NCBI RefSeq assembly: GCF_900090325.1
Contig: NZ_FMHW01000002.1
Span: 7,007,001-7,071,000 of the forward strand
Source: Micromonospora pallida
Lineage (GTDB): Bacteria > Actinomycetota > Actinomycetes > Mycobacteriales > Micromonosporaceae
Reading direction: 5' to 3'
DNA length: 64,000 bases
Under the pieces are notes generated by a model. That model was not told the origin of the DNA. It worked only from the letters and a program-made list of their open reading frames with translations, and ran no database searches. A program made the translations under genes and the position numbers. Position 1 is the first letter of the stretch, and each line of letters begins with the position of its first letter. This document shows, piece after piece, positions 39,419 to 47,757 of this stretch.

Positions 39419-42400
39419 CCCAGCCCGCGCTGTTCGGTACCAGCCCCGCGCCGTCGCCCCGGGTCGCCGACGCCGGCCCCCGGTACACGCCGGTGGAGCT
39501 GGCCCGGCTGCTCCGGCTGCCGGTCGCACCGACCCGGGAGCAGGCGGCGATCATCGCCGCGCCGGTGGAACCGCTGCTGGTGGTGGCGGGCGCGGGCTCG
39601 GGCAAGACCGAGACGATGGCCGCCCGGGTGGTCTGGCTGGTGGCCAACTCGTACGTCCGGCCCGAGCAGATCCTCGGGCTGACCTTCACCCGGAAGGCGG
39701 CCGGTGAGCTGGCCCACCGGGTACGGACCCGGCTCGACCAGTTGATCCGCCAGCTCGGACGGCCGGGGCGCGACCCGCTCGACGACCCGTTCGCCGGGGA
39801 ACCGACGGTGGCCACCTACCACTCGTACGCGGCCCGGATCGTCACCGAGCACGGGCTGCGCTCCGGCTACGAGCCGGCCACCCGGCTGCTCACCGAGGCG
39901 TCCCGCTGGCAGATGGTGGACCTGCTGGTACGCAACCACGACGGGGACCTGTCCGAACTCCAGCGGACGCCGAGCACGGTCACCGACGCGGTGCTGGCGC
40001 TCGCCGCCGAGCTGGACGAGCACCTGGTCGACCCGGACGACCTGGCCGCCTGGACCGGCCGGTTCTTCGCCGACGTCCAGTCCCGCCCCGGCAAGGTCTA
40101 CGCCGACGTGCGCAAGGCGCTCACCGGGCAGCAGAACCGGCTGCGACTGCTCCCGCTGGTGCGGGCGTACGCCCAGCGCAAGGCCGACTTCGAGGCGATG
40201 GACTTCGCCGACCAGTTGGCCCGCGCCGCCCGGGTGGCCCGGGACCACCCGGAGGTCGGCCGGATCGAACGGAACCGGTTCCGGGTGGTGCTCCTCGACG
40301 AGTACCAGGACACCAGTCACGCCCAGGTGGTGCTGCTGAACTCGCTCTTCGGCGGCGGCCACCCGGTCACCGCGGTCGGCGACCCGTGCCAGTCGATCTA
40401 CGGCTGGCGGGGGGCGAGCGCCGGCACCCTGGAGCGTTTCCCGGCCGGGTTCGCCCGCGCCGACGGGGAGCCGGCCCGGGTGCTCGGGCTGACCACGAGC
40501 TGGCGGAACCGGCCCGAGATCCTCGGCGTGGCCAACGCGCTCGCCACCCCGCTGCGGGCCGCCGGGGCGCGGGTGCCGGAGCTGCGCGCCGCGTCGACCG
40601 TTGCCGACCCGATCCCGCACCGCACCCCGGGTGGCACGGCCGGCGGAACCGTGCACTGCGCGCTGCTGCCCACGTACGTCGACGAGGCGGAGTGGATCGC
40701 GGAGAGCGTCCTCGCCGCCTGGCGTGGCGCGGCCCGGATGCCCGGCGCGCTGGCCGAGCACATCCCGGTGCCGGACCGTCCCACCACCGCCGTGCTGGTC
40801 CGGGTACGCAGCCAGATCCCGGCGATCGAGTCGGCGCTGCGCGCCCGGGGCCTGCCGGTCGAGGTGGTCGGTCTGGGCGGGTTGCTGGACACCCCGGAGG
40901 TCCGGGACGTGGTGTGCACGCTGCGGGTGCTCGCCGACCCGACCGACGGGGCGGCGCTGCTGCGCCTGCTCACCGGGGCGCGCTGGCGGATCGGCCCCCG
41001 GGACCTGGTGGCCCTGCACCGGCGGGCCCGGCAGCTCGCCGCCGCCCGGCGGGAGCTGGCCGGCGCGGCGTCCACCCGGTCCGACCCGGAGATAGGGGAC
41101 GCGCTGGACGAGGCGACGCTGGTCGAGGCGCTGGCCGACCTCGGTCCGGCGCAGGCGTACTCGGCGGAGGGGTACGCGCGGCTGAAGGCGTACGCCTTGG
41201 AGTTGGCCCTGCTCCGCTACCGGCTGGACCAGTCCCTGCCCGAGCTGGTCGCGGACGTGGAGCGGACCACCGGCCTGGACGTGGAGGTCGCCGTCCGGGC
41301 CGGCCGGGACGGCACCGGTGACGCCGGCCTGGCCCGGGGGCACCTGGACGCCCTCGGGGACGTGGCGGCCCGGTTCAGCGGGGAGACGCCGGGGGCGACC
41401 CTCGCCGGCTTCCTGGCCTTCCTCGCCGCCGCTGAGGACGAGGAACGCGGGCTCACCCCGGGCGAGGTCGAGGTGGTCGAGGGCGCGGTGCAGGTGCTCA
41501 CCGCGCACGCCGCCAAGGGGCTGGAGTGGGACGTGGTAGCGGTGGCCGGGCTGACCCGGGGCGCCTGGCCGGGGCAGGTCCGTAGCTCCGACCACTACCT
41601 GGGCGGGCTGGGGGTGCTGCCGTTCCCGCTGCGCGGGGACGCCGACGGTCTGCCCGACCTGGCCCTGGCCGAGGCGGCCGACCAGCGTGCGGTGGCCCGG
41701 GCGCTGGCCGACTTCACCGACGCCTGGCGGGCGCACGACGAGCGGGAGGAACGGCGGTTGGCGTACGTGGCGGTGACCCGTCCGCGCCGGCTGCTGCTCT
41801 GCTCCGGCTACTGGTGGGGGGAGGGGACGAAACGGCCCCGGGGCCCGTCGGTCTTCCTGCGTGAGGTGCACGACGCCTGCCTGGACGGCGGGGAGGGGCA
41901 CGTGGTCGACGCGTGGGCACCCGAGCCGGCCGGGGACGCGGTCAACCCGACCACCGAGGTGGTGCTCCGCGCCGAGTGGCCGGCCGACCCGCTGGGCGTC
42001 CGTCGTCCGGTGCTCGCCGAGGCGGCGGCCCTGGTCCGGCGGCTGCTGGCCGCCGACGACCCGGCCGACGCCACTGCGGCGCTCGGCGACGACCCCCAGG
42101 TGGACGAACCGGCCGGGGTGGACGATCCGGAGGTGGCCCGCTGGCGGCGGGAGACCGACCTGCTGCTCGCCGAGCGGGCGGAGGCGCTGCGCGGGGCGGG
42201 GACGGTCGAGGTGACGCTGCCGGAGCACCTGTCGGTCTCCCAGCTCGTCGCGTTGCGCCGTGACCCGGAGGCGCTGGCCCGTACGCTGCGCCGTCCGCTG
42301 CCCACCCCACCCAGCCCGTACGCCCGCCGGGGCACCGCCTTCCATACCTGGCTGGAGCAGCGGTTCGGGGTCGACCGGCTGCTCGACGTGGACGAGCTGC

Positions 42401-42837
42401 CCGGCGCGGCGGACGCCGACGCTGCCCCGGACGCCGAGCTGCTCGCCCTCCAGGAGCGCTTCCTGGCCGGCGAGTGGGCCGACCGGGTGCCGCTGGAGGT
42501 GGAGGTGCCGTTCGCCACGGTCGTCGCCGGGGTGGTGATCCGGGGCCGGATGGACGCGGTCTTCACCCGCCCCGGCGGGCGGTACGACGTGGTCGACTGG
42601 AAGACCGGCCGGCAACCGGCCGGGGCGGAGGCCGACGCGGCGGCGGTGCAGCTCGCGGTCTACCGACTGGCCTGGGCGGAGCTGGCCGGCGTGCCGGTGG
42701 AGCAGGTCGGCGCGGCGTTCCACTACGTCCGGGACGGGGTGACCGTCCGTCCGGCGGACCTGCTGGATGTGGCGGGGCTTACCGCCCTGGTAGTTGGATT
42801 GTCGGAGGAACCTGGTGCCGGCGAGACGGATCCGTGA
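39415..42837 (+). CDS. adnB: Helicase-nuclease AdnB
   Basis: This is the second subunit of AdnAB and, from the mycobacterial enzyme, probably the leading motor. It has 1140 residues with Walker A AGAGSGKTETM (about 60), the helicase Walker B LLDEYQDTSHAQ (about 295), and the HAAKGLEWDVVAV and LAYVAVTRPRRLLL motifs. The C-terminal nuclease has GRMDAVF, VVDWKTGRQP and QLAVYRLAW (about 1043-1080). The start is TTG 39415, overlapping the adnA stop (TTGA), with GGAGAAA upstream. Translational coupling would keep the two subunits in equal amounts. Confidence 0.92.
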   Translation: MTQPALFGTSPAPSPRVADAGPRYTPVELARLLRLPVAPTREQAAIIAAPVEPLLVVAGAGSGKTETMAARVVWLVANSYVRPEQILGLTFTRKAAGELAHRVRTRLDQLIRQLGRPGRDPLDDPFAGEPTVATYHSYAARIVTEHGLRSGYEPATRLLTEASRWQMVDLLVRNHDGDLSELQRTPSTVTDAVLALAAELDEHLVDPDDLAAWTGRFFADVQSRPGKVYADVRKALTGQQNRLRLLPLVRAYAQRKADFEAMDFADQLARAARVARDHPEVGRIERNRFRVVLLDEYQDTSHAQVVLLNSLFGGGHPVTAVGDPCQSIYGWRGASAGTLERFPAGFARADGEPARVLGLTTSWRNRPEILGVANALATPLRAAGARVPELRAASTVADPIPHRTPGGTAGGTVHCALLPTYVDEAEWIAESVLAAWRGAARMPGALAEHIPVPDRPTTAVLVRVRSQIPAIESALRARGLPVEVVGLGGLLDTPEVRDVVCTLRVLADPTDGAALLRLLTGARWRIGPRDLVALHRRARQLAAARRELAGAASTRSDPEIGDALDEATLVEALADLGPAQAYSAEGYARLKAYALELALLRYRLDQSLPELVADVERTTGLDVEVAVRAGRDGTGDAGLARGHLDALGDVAARFSGETPGATLAGFLAFLAAAEDEERGLTPGEVEVVEGAVQVLTAHAAKGLEWDVVAVAGLTRGAWPGQVRSSDHYLGGLGVLPFPLRGDADGLPDLALAEAADQRAVARALADFTDAWRAHDEREERRLAYVAVTRPRRLLLCSGYWWGEGTKRPRGPSVFLREVHDACLDGGEGHVVDAWAPEPAGDAVNPTTEVVLRAEWPADPLGVRRPVLAEAAALVRRLLAADDPADATAALGDDPQVDEPAGVDDPEVARWRRETDLLLAERAEALRGAGTVEVTLPEHLSVSQLVALRRDPEALARTLRRPLPTPPSPYARRGTAFHTWLEQRFGVDRLLDVDELPGAADADAAPDAELLALQERFLAGEWADRVPLEVEVPFATVVAGVVIRGRMDAVFTRPGGRYDVVDWKTGRQPAGAEADAAAVQLAVYRLAWAELAGVPVEQVGAAFHYVRDGVTVRPADLLDVAGLTALVVGLSEEPGAGETDP

Positions 42838-42841
42838 TAGC

Positions 42842-42869
42842 TTGACGATGTTGCAGTTTTGGTTACCAG
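42842..42869 (+). promoter_or_regulatory. Probable cspA promoter with long leader
   Basis: TTGACG (42842-42847) and TACCAG (42864-42869) are 16 bp apart immediately after adnB. They would give a leader of about 160 nt before cspA. Long structured leaders are usual for cold-shock genes. AT content is raised here. Confidence 0.55.
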
Positions 42870-43035
42870 AGACTCTGTGTGCGCCTGGTGAATTGTGGCC
42901 CCAGGCGCTCTTTGTTGTGTCCGGAGTTCTCCGGGCGGGGCGACCAGCAGCGACAGGCGAGCCGTGCAAGCGGTGCGCCACTCATCGAGTCCGCAACAGG
43001 TGCGGGCACGACGTTCCGTCAAGGAGACGAAACAC

Positions 43036-43239
43036 ATGGCAATTGGCACCGTCAAGTGGTTCAACGCTGACAAGGGCTTCGGCTTCATCACCCCGGATGG
43101 CGGCGGTCCCGACGTCTTCGCCCACTTCTCGGCGATCCAGTCCTCCGGCTACCGGAGCCTGGACGAGAACCAGCGGGTCGAGTTCGAGGTGACCCAGGGT
43201 CAGAAGGGCCCGCAGGCGGAGAACATCCGCCCGCTCTGA
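43036..43239 (+). CDS. cspA: Cold-shock protein (CspA family)
   Basis: This 67-residue single OB-fold RNA/DNA chaperone has RNP1 KGFGFIT and RNP2-like DVFAHFSAI, starting [21 protein letters not shown] lies 9 nt before ATG. It has a long leader upstream, a terminator downstream, and a DEAD-box helicase as its next neighbour; both help unfold RNA in the cold. Confidence 0.97.
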   Translation: MAIGTVKWFNADKGFGFITPDGGGPDVFAHFSAIQSSGYRSLDENQRVEFEVTQGQKGPQAENIRPL

Positions 43240-43285
43240 TCCTCCAGGATCCCAGCGCCACCCACCGCACCCTCCGGGCGCGGTG

Positions 43286-43325
43286 ACGCGGCCGGTCCGC
43301 AGCGATTCGCGTGGACCGGCCGCGT
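43286..43325 (+). terminator. Terminator of cspA
   Basis: 13-bp perfect stem (43286-43298 with 43313-43325), 14-nt loop. Confidence 0.75.
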
Positions 43326-43404
43326 ACCCCTTCGGTTCGTGCTTGTGATCACCGCTGCGCGCCTGACCATCGGCCGCGCCGGTGACAGCGCTGCCTACCG
43401 GCGC

Positions 43405-43435
43405 CCTTCCTCGACACGTGCCGCGTCGAGGAAGG
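43405..43435 (+). promoter_or_regulatory. RBS-sequestering hairpin in the DEAD-box helicase leader
   Basis: Perfect 11-bp stem CCTTCCTCGAC/GTCGAGGAAGG with a 9-nt loop. The 3' arm contains AGGAAGG, the ribosome site, which ends 7 nt before ATG 43443. When folded, the start site is closed. A temperature- or protein-dependent switch is inferred. Confidence 0.7.
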
Positions 43436-43442
43436 CTTCCCC

Positions 43443-44801
43443 ATGACCACCATCATTCCGTCGTTCGCCGAAACCGGCCTGCGGCCGGAACTGCTCGCCG
43501 CGCTCGTCGCACAGGGCATCGACCGGCCGTTCCCGATCCAGGCGGCCACACTGCCCGACTCGCTCGCCGGTCGGGACGTGCTCGGGCGAGGTCGTACCGG
43601 CTCCGGTAAGACCCTCGCCTTCGGGCTGCCGACGCTGCACCGTACCGCCGGCCACCGGGCCCGGCCGGGCCGGCCGAGGGCGCTTGTCCTGGTACCGACC
43701 CGGGAGCTGGCCCAGCAGGTCACCACCGCGCTCATGCCGTACGCGACCGCGCTCGGCCTGCGCTGCGCGACCGTGGTCGGCGGGCTGTCCCTGCAGCGTC
43801 AGGCGGACGCCCTGCGGGCCGGGGCCGAGGTGGTCGTGGCGACCCCGGGCCGGCTGCACGACCTGATCGACCGGGGTGACGTCCGGTTGGGCGAGGTGCG
43901 GACCACCGTTCTCGACGAGGCCGACCGGATGGCCGACATGGGCTTCCTGCCGCAGGTCACGAAGCTGCTGGAGCAGGTCGCCCCGGACGGTCAGCGGATG
44001 CTCTTCTCCGCCACTCTCGACGGCGGTGTGGACCGGCTGGTCCGCCGCTTCCTGACCAACCCGGTCACGCACTCGGTCGACCCCGGCACCGCCACGGTGA
44101 CCGCGATGACCCACCACGTGCTGCACGTCGACCTGGACGACAAACCCGCCGCCATCGCCCGCATCGCGGCCCGCGAGGGCCGCACCATCCTGTTCATGGG
44201 TACGAAGCACCGCGCCGACCGGGTCGCCCGGCAACTGCTCGCCCGGGGGGTCCGTGCGGCCGCGCTGCACGGCGGCAAATCGCAGCCGCAGCGCACCCGG
44301 ATTCTTGAGCAGTTCAAGACCGGGGCGGTGACCGCGCTGGTCGCCACCGACGTGGCGGCCCGGGGCATCCACGTGGACGGTCTCGACCTGGTGGTGAACG
44401 TGGACCCGCCGACCGAGGCGAAGGACTACCTGCACCGGGGCGGGCGTACCGCGCGGGCCGGGGAGTCCGGCACGGTGGTCACCCTGGTGCTGCCGGAGCA
44501 GCGCCGGGACGTCGCGAAGCTGATGAACGTGGCCGGCATCAAACCGCACGTCGTCGCGGTGCGTCCTGGCGACGAGGCGCTGACCCGGGTGACCGGCGCC
44601 CGGGAGCCCTCCGGTGTCCCGGTCACCATCCCGGTGCCGGCCGCCACCCCGGCCTCCGTCAAGTCCGGCGCGGCGTCCACGTCGGGTACGGCTGCCAGGT
44701 CCGGCGCAGGCTCCGCCCTCGGTGCGGCATCGGCCGGCGGCCGCAGCCCGCACCGCTCCTCGGGCCGTTCCCGCCGCCCCCGCCGCCCCCGCGCCTCCTG
44801 A
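43443..44801 (+). CDS. DEAD-box ATP-dependent RNA helicase
   Basis: This 452-residue protein is of the RhlE/CshA kind. The motifs are PIQAATLPDSLAGRDVLGRGRTGSGKT (Q motif and motif I), PTRELAQQ (Ia), ATPGRL (Ib), DEAD (II) and SAT (III). ATDVAARGIHVDGL and YLHRGGRTARAG complete the second RecA domain. The last 90 residues are Ser/Gly/Ala-rich and end in a basic SGRSRRPRRPRAS tail suited to RNA contact. The ribosome site is held in a hairpin, so translation is likely regulated. It is downstream of cspA. Confidence 0.95.
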   Translation: MTTIIPSFAETGLRPELLAALVAQGIDRPFPIQAATLPDSLAGRDVLGRGRTGSGKTLAFGLPTLHRTAGHRARPGRPRALVLVPTRELAQQVTTALMPYATALGLRCATVVGGLSLQRQADALRAGAEVVVATPGRLHDLIDRGDVRLGEVRTTVLDEADRMADMGFLPQVTKLLEQVAPDGQRMLFSATLDGGVDRLVRRFLTNPVTHSVDPGTATVTAMTHHVLHVDLDDKPAAIARIAAREGRTILFMGTKHRADRVARQLLARGVRAAALHGGKSQPQRTRILEQFKTGAVTALVATDVAARGIHVDGLDLVVNVDPPTEAKDYLHRGGRTARAGESGTVVTLVLPEQRRDVAKLMNVAGIKPHVVAVRPGDEALTRVTGAREPSGVPVTIPVPAATPASVKSGAASTSGTAARSGAGSALGAASAGGRSPHRSSGRSRRPRRPRAS

Positions 44802-44818
44802 CCACCCACCCCACCAAG

Positions 44819-44874
44819 GTTGATCAAGAGGTTTGTGTCATGGCCCTCTGGCTGACGCAAATCTCTTGATCAAC
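44819..44874. repeat. Palindromic element A (GTTGATCAAGAG type)
   Basis: A 22-nt inverted repeat with one or two wobble positions, beginning GTTGATCAAGAGGTTTG, with a 12-nt loop. It is AT-richer than its surroundings. A related element lies at 46479-46538. It may serve as the terminator of the helicase gene. Confidence 0.75.
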
Positions 44875-45076
44875 AAGCGGCGCTGCCGGGCGCCGGCGGT
44901 CAGCCGCCGCATCACCGGCTGGTTGGCGTACGCCAGGGGCGTCATCTGTAGCTTGACGGCTGCTACCAGCCGTCGAGACATCCGTCGATGCGATGCTGAA
45001 AGCAGGGGCGGCCACCGAGAGAATCTAGGTCCAAACCACTAGACATCCTCGGTAGGTCCGGGTAGCGTTCCTGTCG

Positions 45077-45226
45077 TTGGCAGCAGGGACTATCAAAGAC
45101 GCAGACGAAGTGGGCCGAGCGTTACGCAGCGCCGCGGATACATCTCGTGGCCCGCTCGGCATGGCGGTGGAAGTGCTCATCACCGCACGCAGTAAGGCAC
45201 GTGGAAATGGAAAGTCAAGACCCTGA
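45077..45226 (+). CDS. Possible 49-residue protein (uncertain)
   Basis: TTG-started frame reading AAGTIKDADEVGRALRSAAD, later GMAVEVLITARSKARGNG, with a helical, basic-ended composition. TAGCGT lies 8 nt upstream of the TTG, weakly resembling the leaderless pattern seen elsewhere in this window. Codon bias is poor. It could be a gene remnant. Confidence 0.3.
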   Translation: MAAGTIKDADEVGRALRSAADTSRGPLGMAVEVLITARSKARGNGKSRP

Positions 45227-45300
45227 CGTAGTTCCAGGTCAGGGCAAGCAGGCGGGCCGATGCTGGTTCAGGGCTCGCCTGGCAGGACAGTCCGCCGCAC

Positions 45301-45579
45301 GTGGACGGGGCCATGAAGTCGCGTGGGCTCCGACATCGGCGGGCAGCACCAAAAGCACCACAGAAATCGGAAGCAGAGGAAAGGGAGGGCCTGAACACCG
45401 TTGGATCGCCCGTCTTCAGAATGCACTTCCACTCTGGAGCGGACACCGCAGTTTCCATCGAACGAGAGGTGGTCTCCGGTCACGCTTATGCGATCCTCGC
45501 ACCCCACGCCGCCGACGGCGGCAGGTGCGGATACGACAACCCGACAAACCTGTCGGTAGATGGTGTTTTTGACCCGTAA
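45301..45579 (+). CDS. Possible 92-residue hypothetical protein (uncertain)
   Basis: GTG-started frame whose second half reads SPVFRMHFHSGADTAVSIE and ending DNPTNLSVDGVFDP just before the MerR leader hairpin. Third codon positions are far less GC-rich than in neighbouring genes, so either it is foreign or not coding. No good ribosome site. No family recognised. Confidence 0.25.
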   Translation: MDGAMKSRGLRHRRAAPKAPQKSEAEEREGLNTVGSPVFRMHFHSGADTAVSIEREVVSGHAYAILAPHAADGGRCGYDNPTNLSVDGVFDP

Positions 45580-45583
45580 CCCC

Positions 45584-45611
45584 GGGCCCCGGTGCTTCCG
45601 CGCCGGGGCCC
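45584..45611 (+). promoter_or_regulatory. Hairpin in the leader of the MerR-like gene
   Basis: Perfect 9-bp GGGCCCCGG stem with a 10-nt loop, ending 7 nt before the GGAGAGG ribosome site. It could be a terminator for an upstream transcript or a leader structure. Confidence 0.5.
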
Positions 45612-45631
45612 TCGTCATGGAGAGGTAATGC

Positions 45632-45931
45632 ATGGCTCAACCCGACGACATGTTCGGTGACGACGACTACCCCGCCTACACGATGGGCCGCGCCGCGGAG
45701 ATCACCGGCGCGTCGCAGGACTTTCTGCGTCGTCTCGACGAGGCGAAGCTGATCACTCCGTCCCGGTCGTCCGGCGGCCACCGCCGCTACTCCCGTCACC
45801 AACTGCGCCTTGCCGCGCGGGCCCGGGAGATGGTCGACCAAGGTACCGCCCTGGAAGCCGCCTGCCGGATCATTCTTCTCGAAGACCAGCTCGAAGAAGC
45901 CCTCCGGCACAACCAGAACAACCAGCGCTGA
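45632..45931 (+). CDS. MerR-like helix-turn-helix regulator
   Basis: This 99-residue protein is a single MerR winged helix: YTMGRAAEITGASQDFLRRLDEAKLITPSRSSGGHRRYSRHQLRLAARAREMVDQGTALEAACRII, followed by a short coiled coil (LEDQLEEALRHN). It lacks a sensor domain, so it may simply bind DNA. ATG 45632 has GGAGAGG upstream. It lies downstream of the cold-shock genes and is followed by a terminator. Its targets are unknown. Confidence 0.9.
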   Translation: MAQPDDMFGDDDYPAYTMGRAAEITGASQDFLRRLDEAKLITPSRSSGGHRRYSRHQLRLAARAREMVDQGTALEAACRIILLEDQLEEALRHNQNNQR

Positions 45932-45964
45932 CGGCAAGCGGGCGCTGCCTGATTCCATCGCCTT

Positions 45965-45991
45965 ACGGTCCCTCCCCACCAGAGGGACCGT
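45965..45991 (+). terminator. Terminator of the MerR-like gene
   Basis: 10-bp perfect stem ACGGTCCCTC/GAGGGACCGT, 7-nt loop, followed by a T-rich stretch; 34 nt after the stop codon. Confidence 0.8.
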
Positions 45992-46024
45992 TTGTCGCTC
46001 AATCTTCCCGGGTAGATCGGTGGG

Positions 46025-46351
46025 ATGACTTCGGAAGAGGAGACGTCCTGCCGGCGACGGACTGCCGCGGCCCTGCACGGCACCGCAGAGCAGTTGGAAG
46101 TGGCCGAAACCATTCTGCACCGTAGCGCCGAGGAAGTACCGAACCCGACCACCACCACGCGACTGCACGCCCTCGGCGACGAGGTGACCGCGCAGGCACA
46201 GGCCATCGACCGGCGCGCGGACCTGCTCGTGCAGCCAGGCGTCAAGCACAGCGGAGCCCGGGGAACCGCAGAACGTGGCACTCGCGAACTCGATGACGAG
46301 CCGAATCGGGTCGTGACCGGGGAGAACGTCGTGCACCGCCCCGCCGAGTAG
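46025..46351 (+). CDS. Small hypothetical helical protein
   Basis: This 108-residue protein is rich in Ala, Glu and Arg. Its central part (LHGTAEQLEVAETILHRSAEE, then LHALGDEVTAQAQAIDRRADLL) would form helices. Third codon positions are about three-quarters G/C, lower than in strong genes here. TAGATC lies 6 nt before ATG, resembling the leaderless arrangement; no ribosome site is present. No family was recognised. It could be real but weakly expressed. Confidence 0.5.
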   Translation: MTSEEETSCRRRTAAALHGTAEQLEVAETILHRSAEEVPNPTTTTRLHALGDEVTAQAQAIDRRADLLVQPGVKHSGARGTAERGTRELDDEPNRVVTGENVVHRPAE

Positions 46352-46478
46352 GTCCAAGGTCGCCACGTCCATTCACCGCCGCGCCCGGTCCTGGGTGCGC
46401 CAAGCCATCCCCTGACAGGGCTGAACTCGCCGCCGCCAGCGCCGACTTCCGCTAGTGGTGAGGATCGCCGCCCCGCAC

Positions 46479-46538
46479 GTTGATCGAGGATTTGCGTCAT
46501 CGTCCAGCCTTCTGGGCGACCCGAGCCTCTTGATCAAC
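46479..46538. repeat. Palindromic element B (GTTGATCAAGAG type)
   Basis: Inverted repeat with arms GTTGATCGAGG and CCTCTTGATCAAC, related to element A at 44819-44874 over the arm consensus GTTGATCAAGAG(G/A)TTTGCGTCA. It covers the last 42 bp of the minus-strand gene, whose C-terminus it encodes. Confidence 0.7.
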
Positions 46539-47045
46539 CAGCCGGTTCCGGGGGATGTGCTGGTGCAGGACGGTGAATCCGTAGGCGCAGGCTGCCGGTG
46601 TGGCGACGAGGCCGAGCACCGCGACGAGCACGGCCGGTCGTCCCGCGTTGGCCAGGAGAAGCTGCGTCGGCCCCTGGAGCGCCGCCGTGGCGCAGCCGGT
46701 CCAGGTCAGCGTCCACAGCACGGCTGGCGAGAACGGAGCACGTCCGGCGAGGTGCGGCGCCGCCGCCCCGATCAGCGTCAGCAGTCCGGTGGCCGTGAGT
46801 ACCGCGCGCGGTGCGATCGCGTCCATGCCGGCGGGGCCGTGTGCACCGGGCCCGGCGATGCCCCAGTAGCACATGGCCAGACCGAAGGGGAGCACCGCGA
46901 CGCCCGCCAGTTGGGCCCACCACTGTCGGGGAGGTCGCGGTGGATCGGTCAGCAGCCACCCCCAGCGCTGCGTGACGTGCAACACGAGTAGCGCCGCGAG
47001 CGCGAGTGCGAGGACCCCGAAGCCGCCGTAGACCAGGGCGAACAC
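46497..47045 (-). CDS. Unknown membrane protein with repeat-encoded C-terminus
   Basis: The protein has 182 residues and about five hydrophobic segments, including FALVYGGFGVLALALAALLVL, LAGVAVLPFGLAMCYWGI, AVLTATGLLTLIGAAAPHL and PAVLVAVLGLVATPAACAYGF. The start is GTG with GAGGG 6 nt upstream. The end of the protein (RLVDQEARVAQKAGR) is encoded by the palindromic element B, suggesting that the element replaced the original end. No family recognised. Confidence 0.65.
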   Translation of the reverse strand: MFALVYGGFGVLALALAALLVLHVTQRWGWLLTDPPRPPRQWWAQLAGVAVLPFGLAMCYWGIAGPGAHGPAGMDAIAPRAVLTATGLLTLIGAAAPHLAGRAPFSPAVLWTLTWTGCATAALQGPTQLLLANAGRPAVLVAVLGLVATPAACAYGFTVLHQHIPRNRLVDQEARVAQKAGR

Positions 47046-47492
47046 CCAGCCCTCGAGGTTTCCCTCGTGGCCGGACGAGACCGTTCCCTCGGTCGCCGCC
47101 TGGACCAGCGTTCCGAGCGGAAGCCCGACGAGGACACGAACGCCGCCACCAGGGTGCGCAAGGTGGTCAACGTCTGTCTGTGCGGTGCGACACAGACGGT
47201 CGTCCGTCGGGACCGCTGGGGAGGCGCCGGGGTGGGGCGTCCGGGCCGGATGGTTTCGGCTCGGTCACTGTCGCTCGCGCCGTCGCGCCGATGTCGGATG
47301 CGGACGGTAGTTTCCCTCACGTCGGCCGTCGAGCGCCGTGCTGAGTCGGGGATCAGCAAGGGGAGCGTCGGGTGGCCGACAGCACCGATCAGTCGGGGGG
47401 CTGATGGTGAGGTTGGGGGGAGCGGGTCGGTGGGGACCGACCCGCGTCGGATCCGGGCTGATGGGGATCGGTCCGTGTCAGGAGGAGTGACG
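47046..47492. other. Intergenic region, no gene found
   Basis: About 450 bp between the divergent membrane protein gene and the next small gene. It has a 7-bp inverted repeat GTCTGTG-N8-CACAGAC at 47176-47197 that could be a protein-binding site. No convincing ORF on either strand. Confidence 0.45.
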
Positions 47493-47690
47493 ATGGGGGT
47501 TCACGCTGGGGCGGTCCGCGAACTGCTGGTGGTGCTCGTGGTGGCCGGAACCGGCCTGCTGCTCGCGTTGCTGGCGGCGTTCGGTCCCTGGCATCCCGGG
47601 GCGGCCGACCGGCACCCGGCCGTGGTGGTCGAGTTGCACAGCCCGGTCCGGTCGGTGGGCACGGGGGGTGTCGCCGACAACGCGGGCTGA
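47493..47690 (+). CDS. Small single-span membrane protein
   Basis: This 65-residue protein has one clear hydrophobic helix (ELLVVLVVAGTGLLLALLAAF) near the N-terminus and a Gly/Val/Pro-rich outside tail. GGAGGAG lies 5 nt before ATG, the best evidence that it is translated; the longer upstream frame is not needed. Function unknown. It converges with the Rrf2 gene. Confidence 0.65.
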   Translation: MGVHAGAVRELLVVLVVAGTGLLLALLAAFGPWHPGAADRHPAVVVELHSPVRSVGTGGVADNAG

Positions 47691-47757
47691 CCGACGGCGC
47701 CACGCCAGGCAGCCGCCCGGCTGGCCGGCGTGACCCGTCAGGGGCGGCCGGCGGCGG

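Larger units (their letters stand above)
44875..45583. other. Lower-GC gap without a recognisable gene
   Basis: About 700 bp with more A/T and weak codon bias on both strands. Two weak coding candidates lie inside it (45077-45226 and 45301-45579 on the plus strand). No RNA family was recognised. Confidence 0.5.

Noticed and set aside
38068..42981. 1637-codon open frame on the minus strand
   Set aside because: Antisense to adnA and adnB; Arg/Gly/Pro-rich shadow composition without any domain.
45416..46372. 318-codon minus-strand frame opposite the MerR gene
   Set aside because: Shadow of the MerR-like gene and neighbouring region; no ribosome site and no domain.
44819..46538. Insertion sequence bounded by the two palindromes
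   Set aside because: No transposase frame lies between them and no target-site duplication was seen.
47176..47197. Operator GTCTGTG-N8-CACAGAC for a specific regulator
   Set aside because: Isolated 7-bp repeat with no regulator gene or promoter clearly attached; listed only as a possible site.
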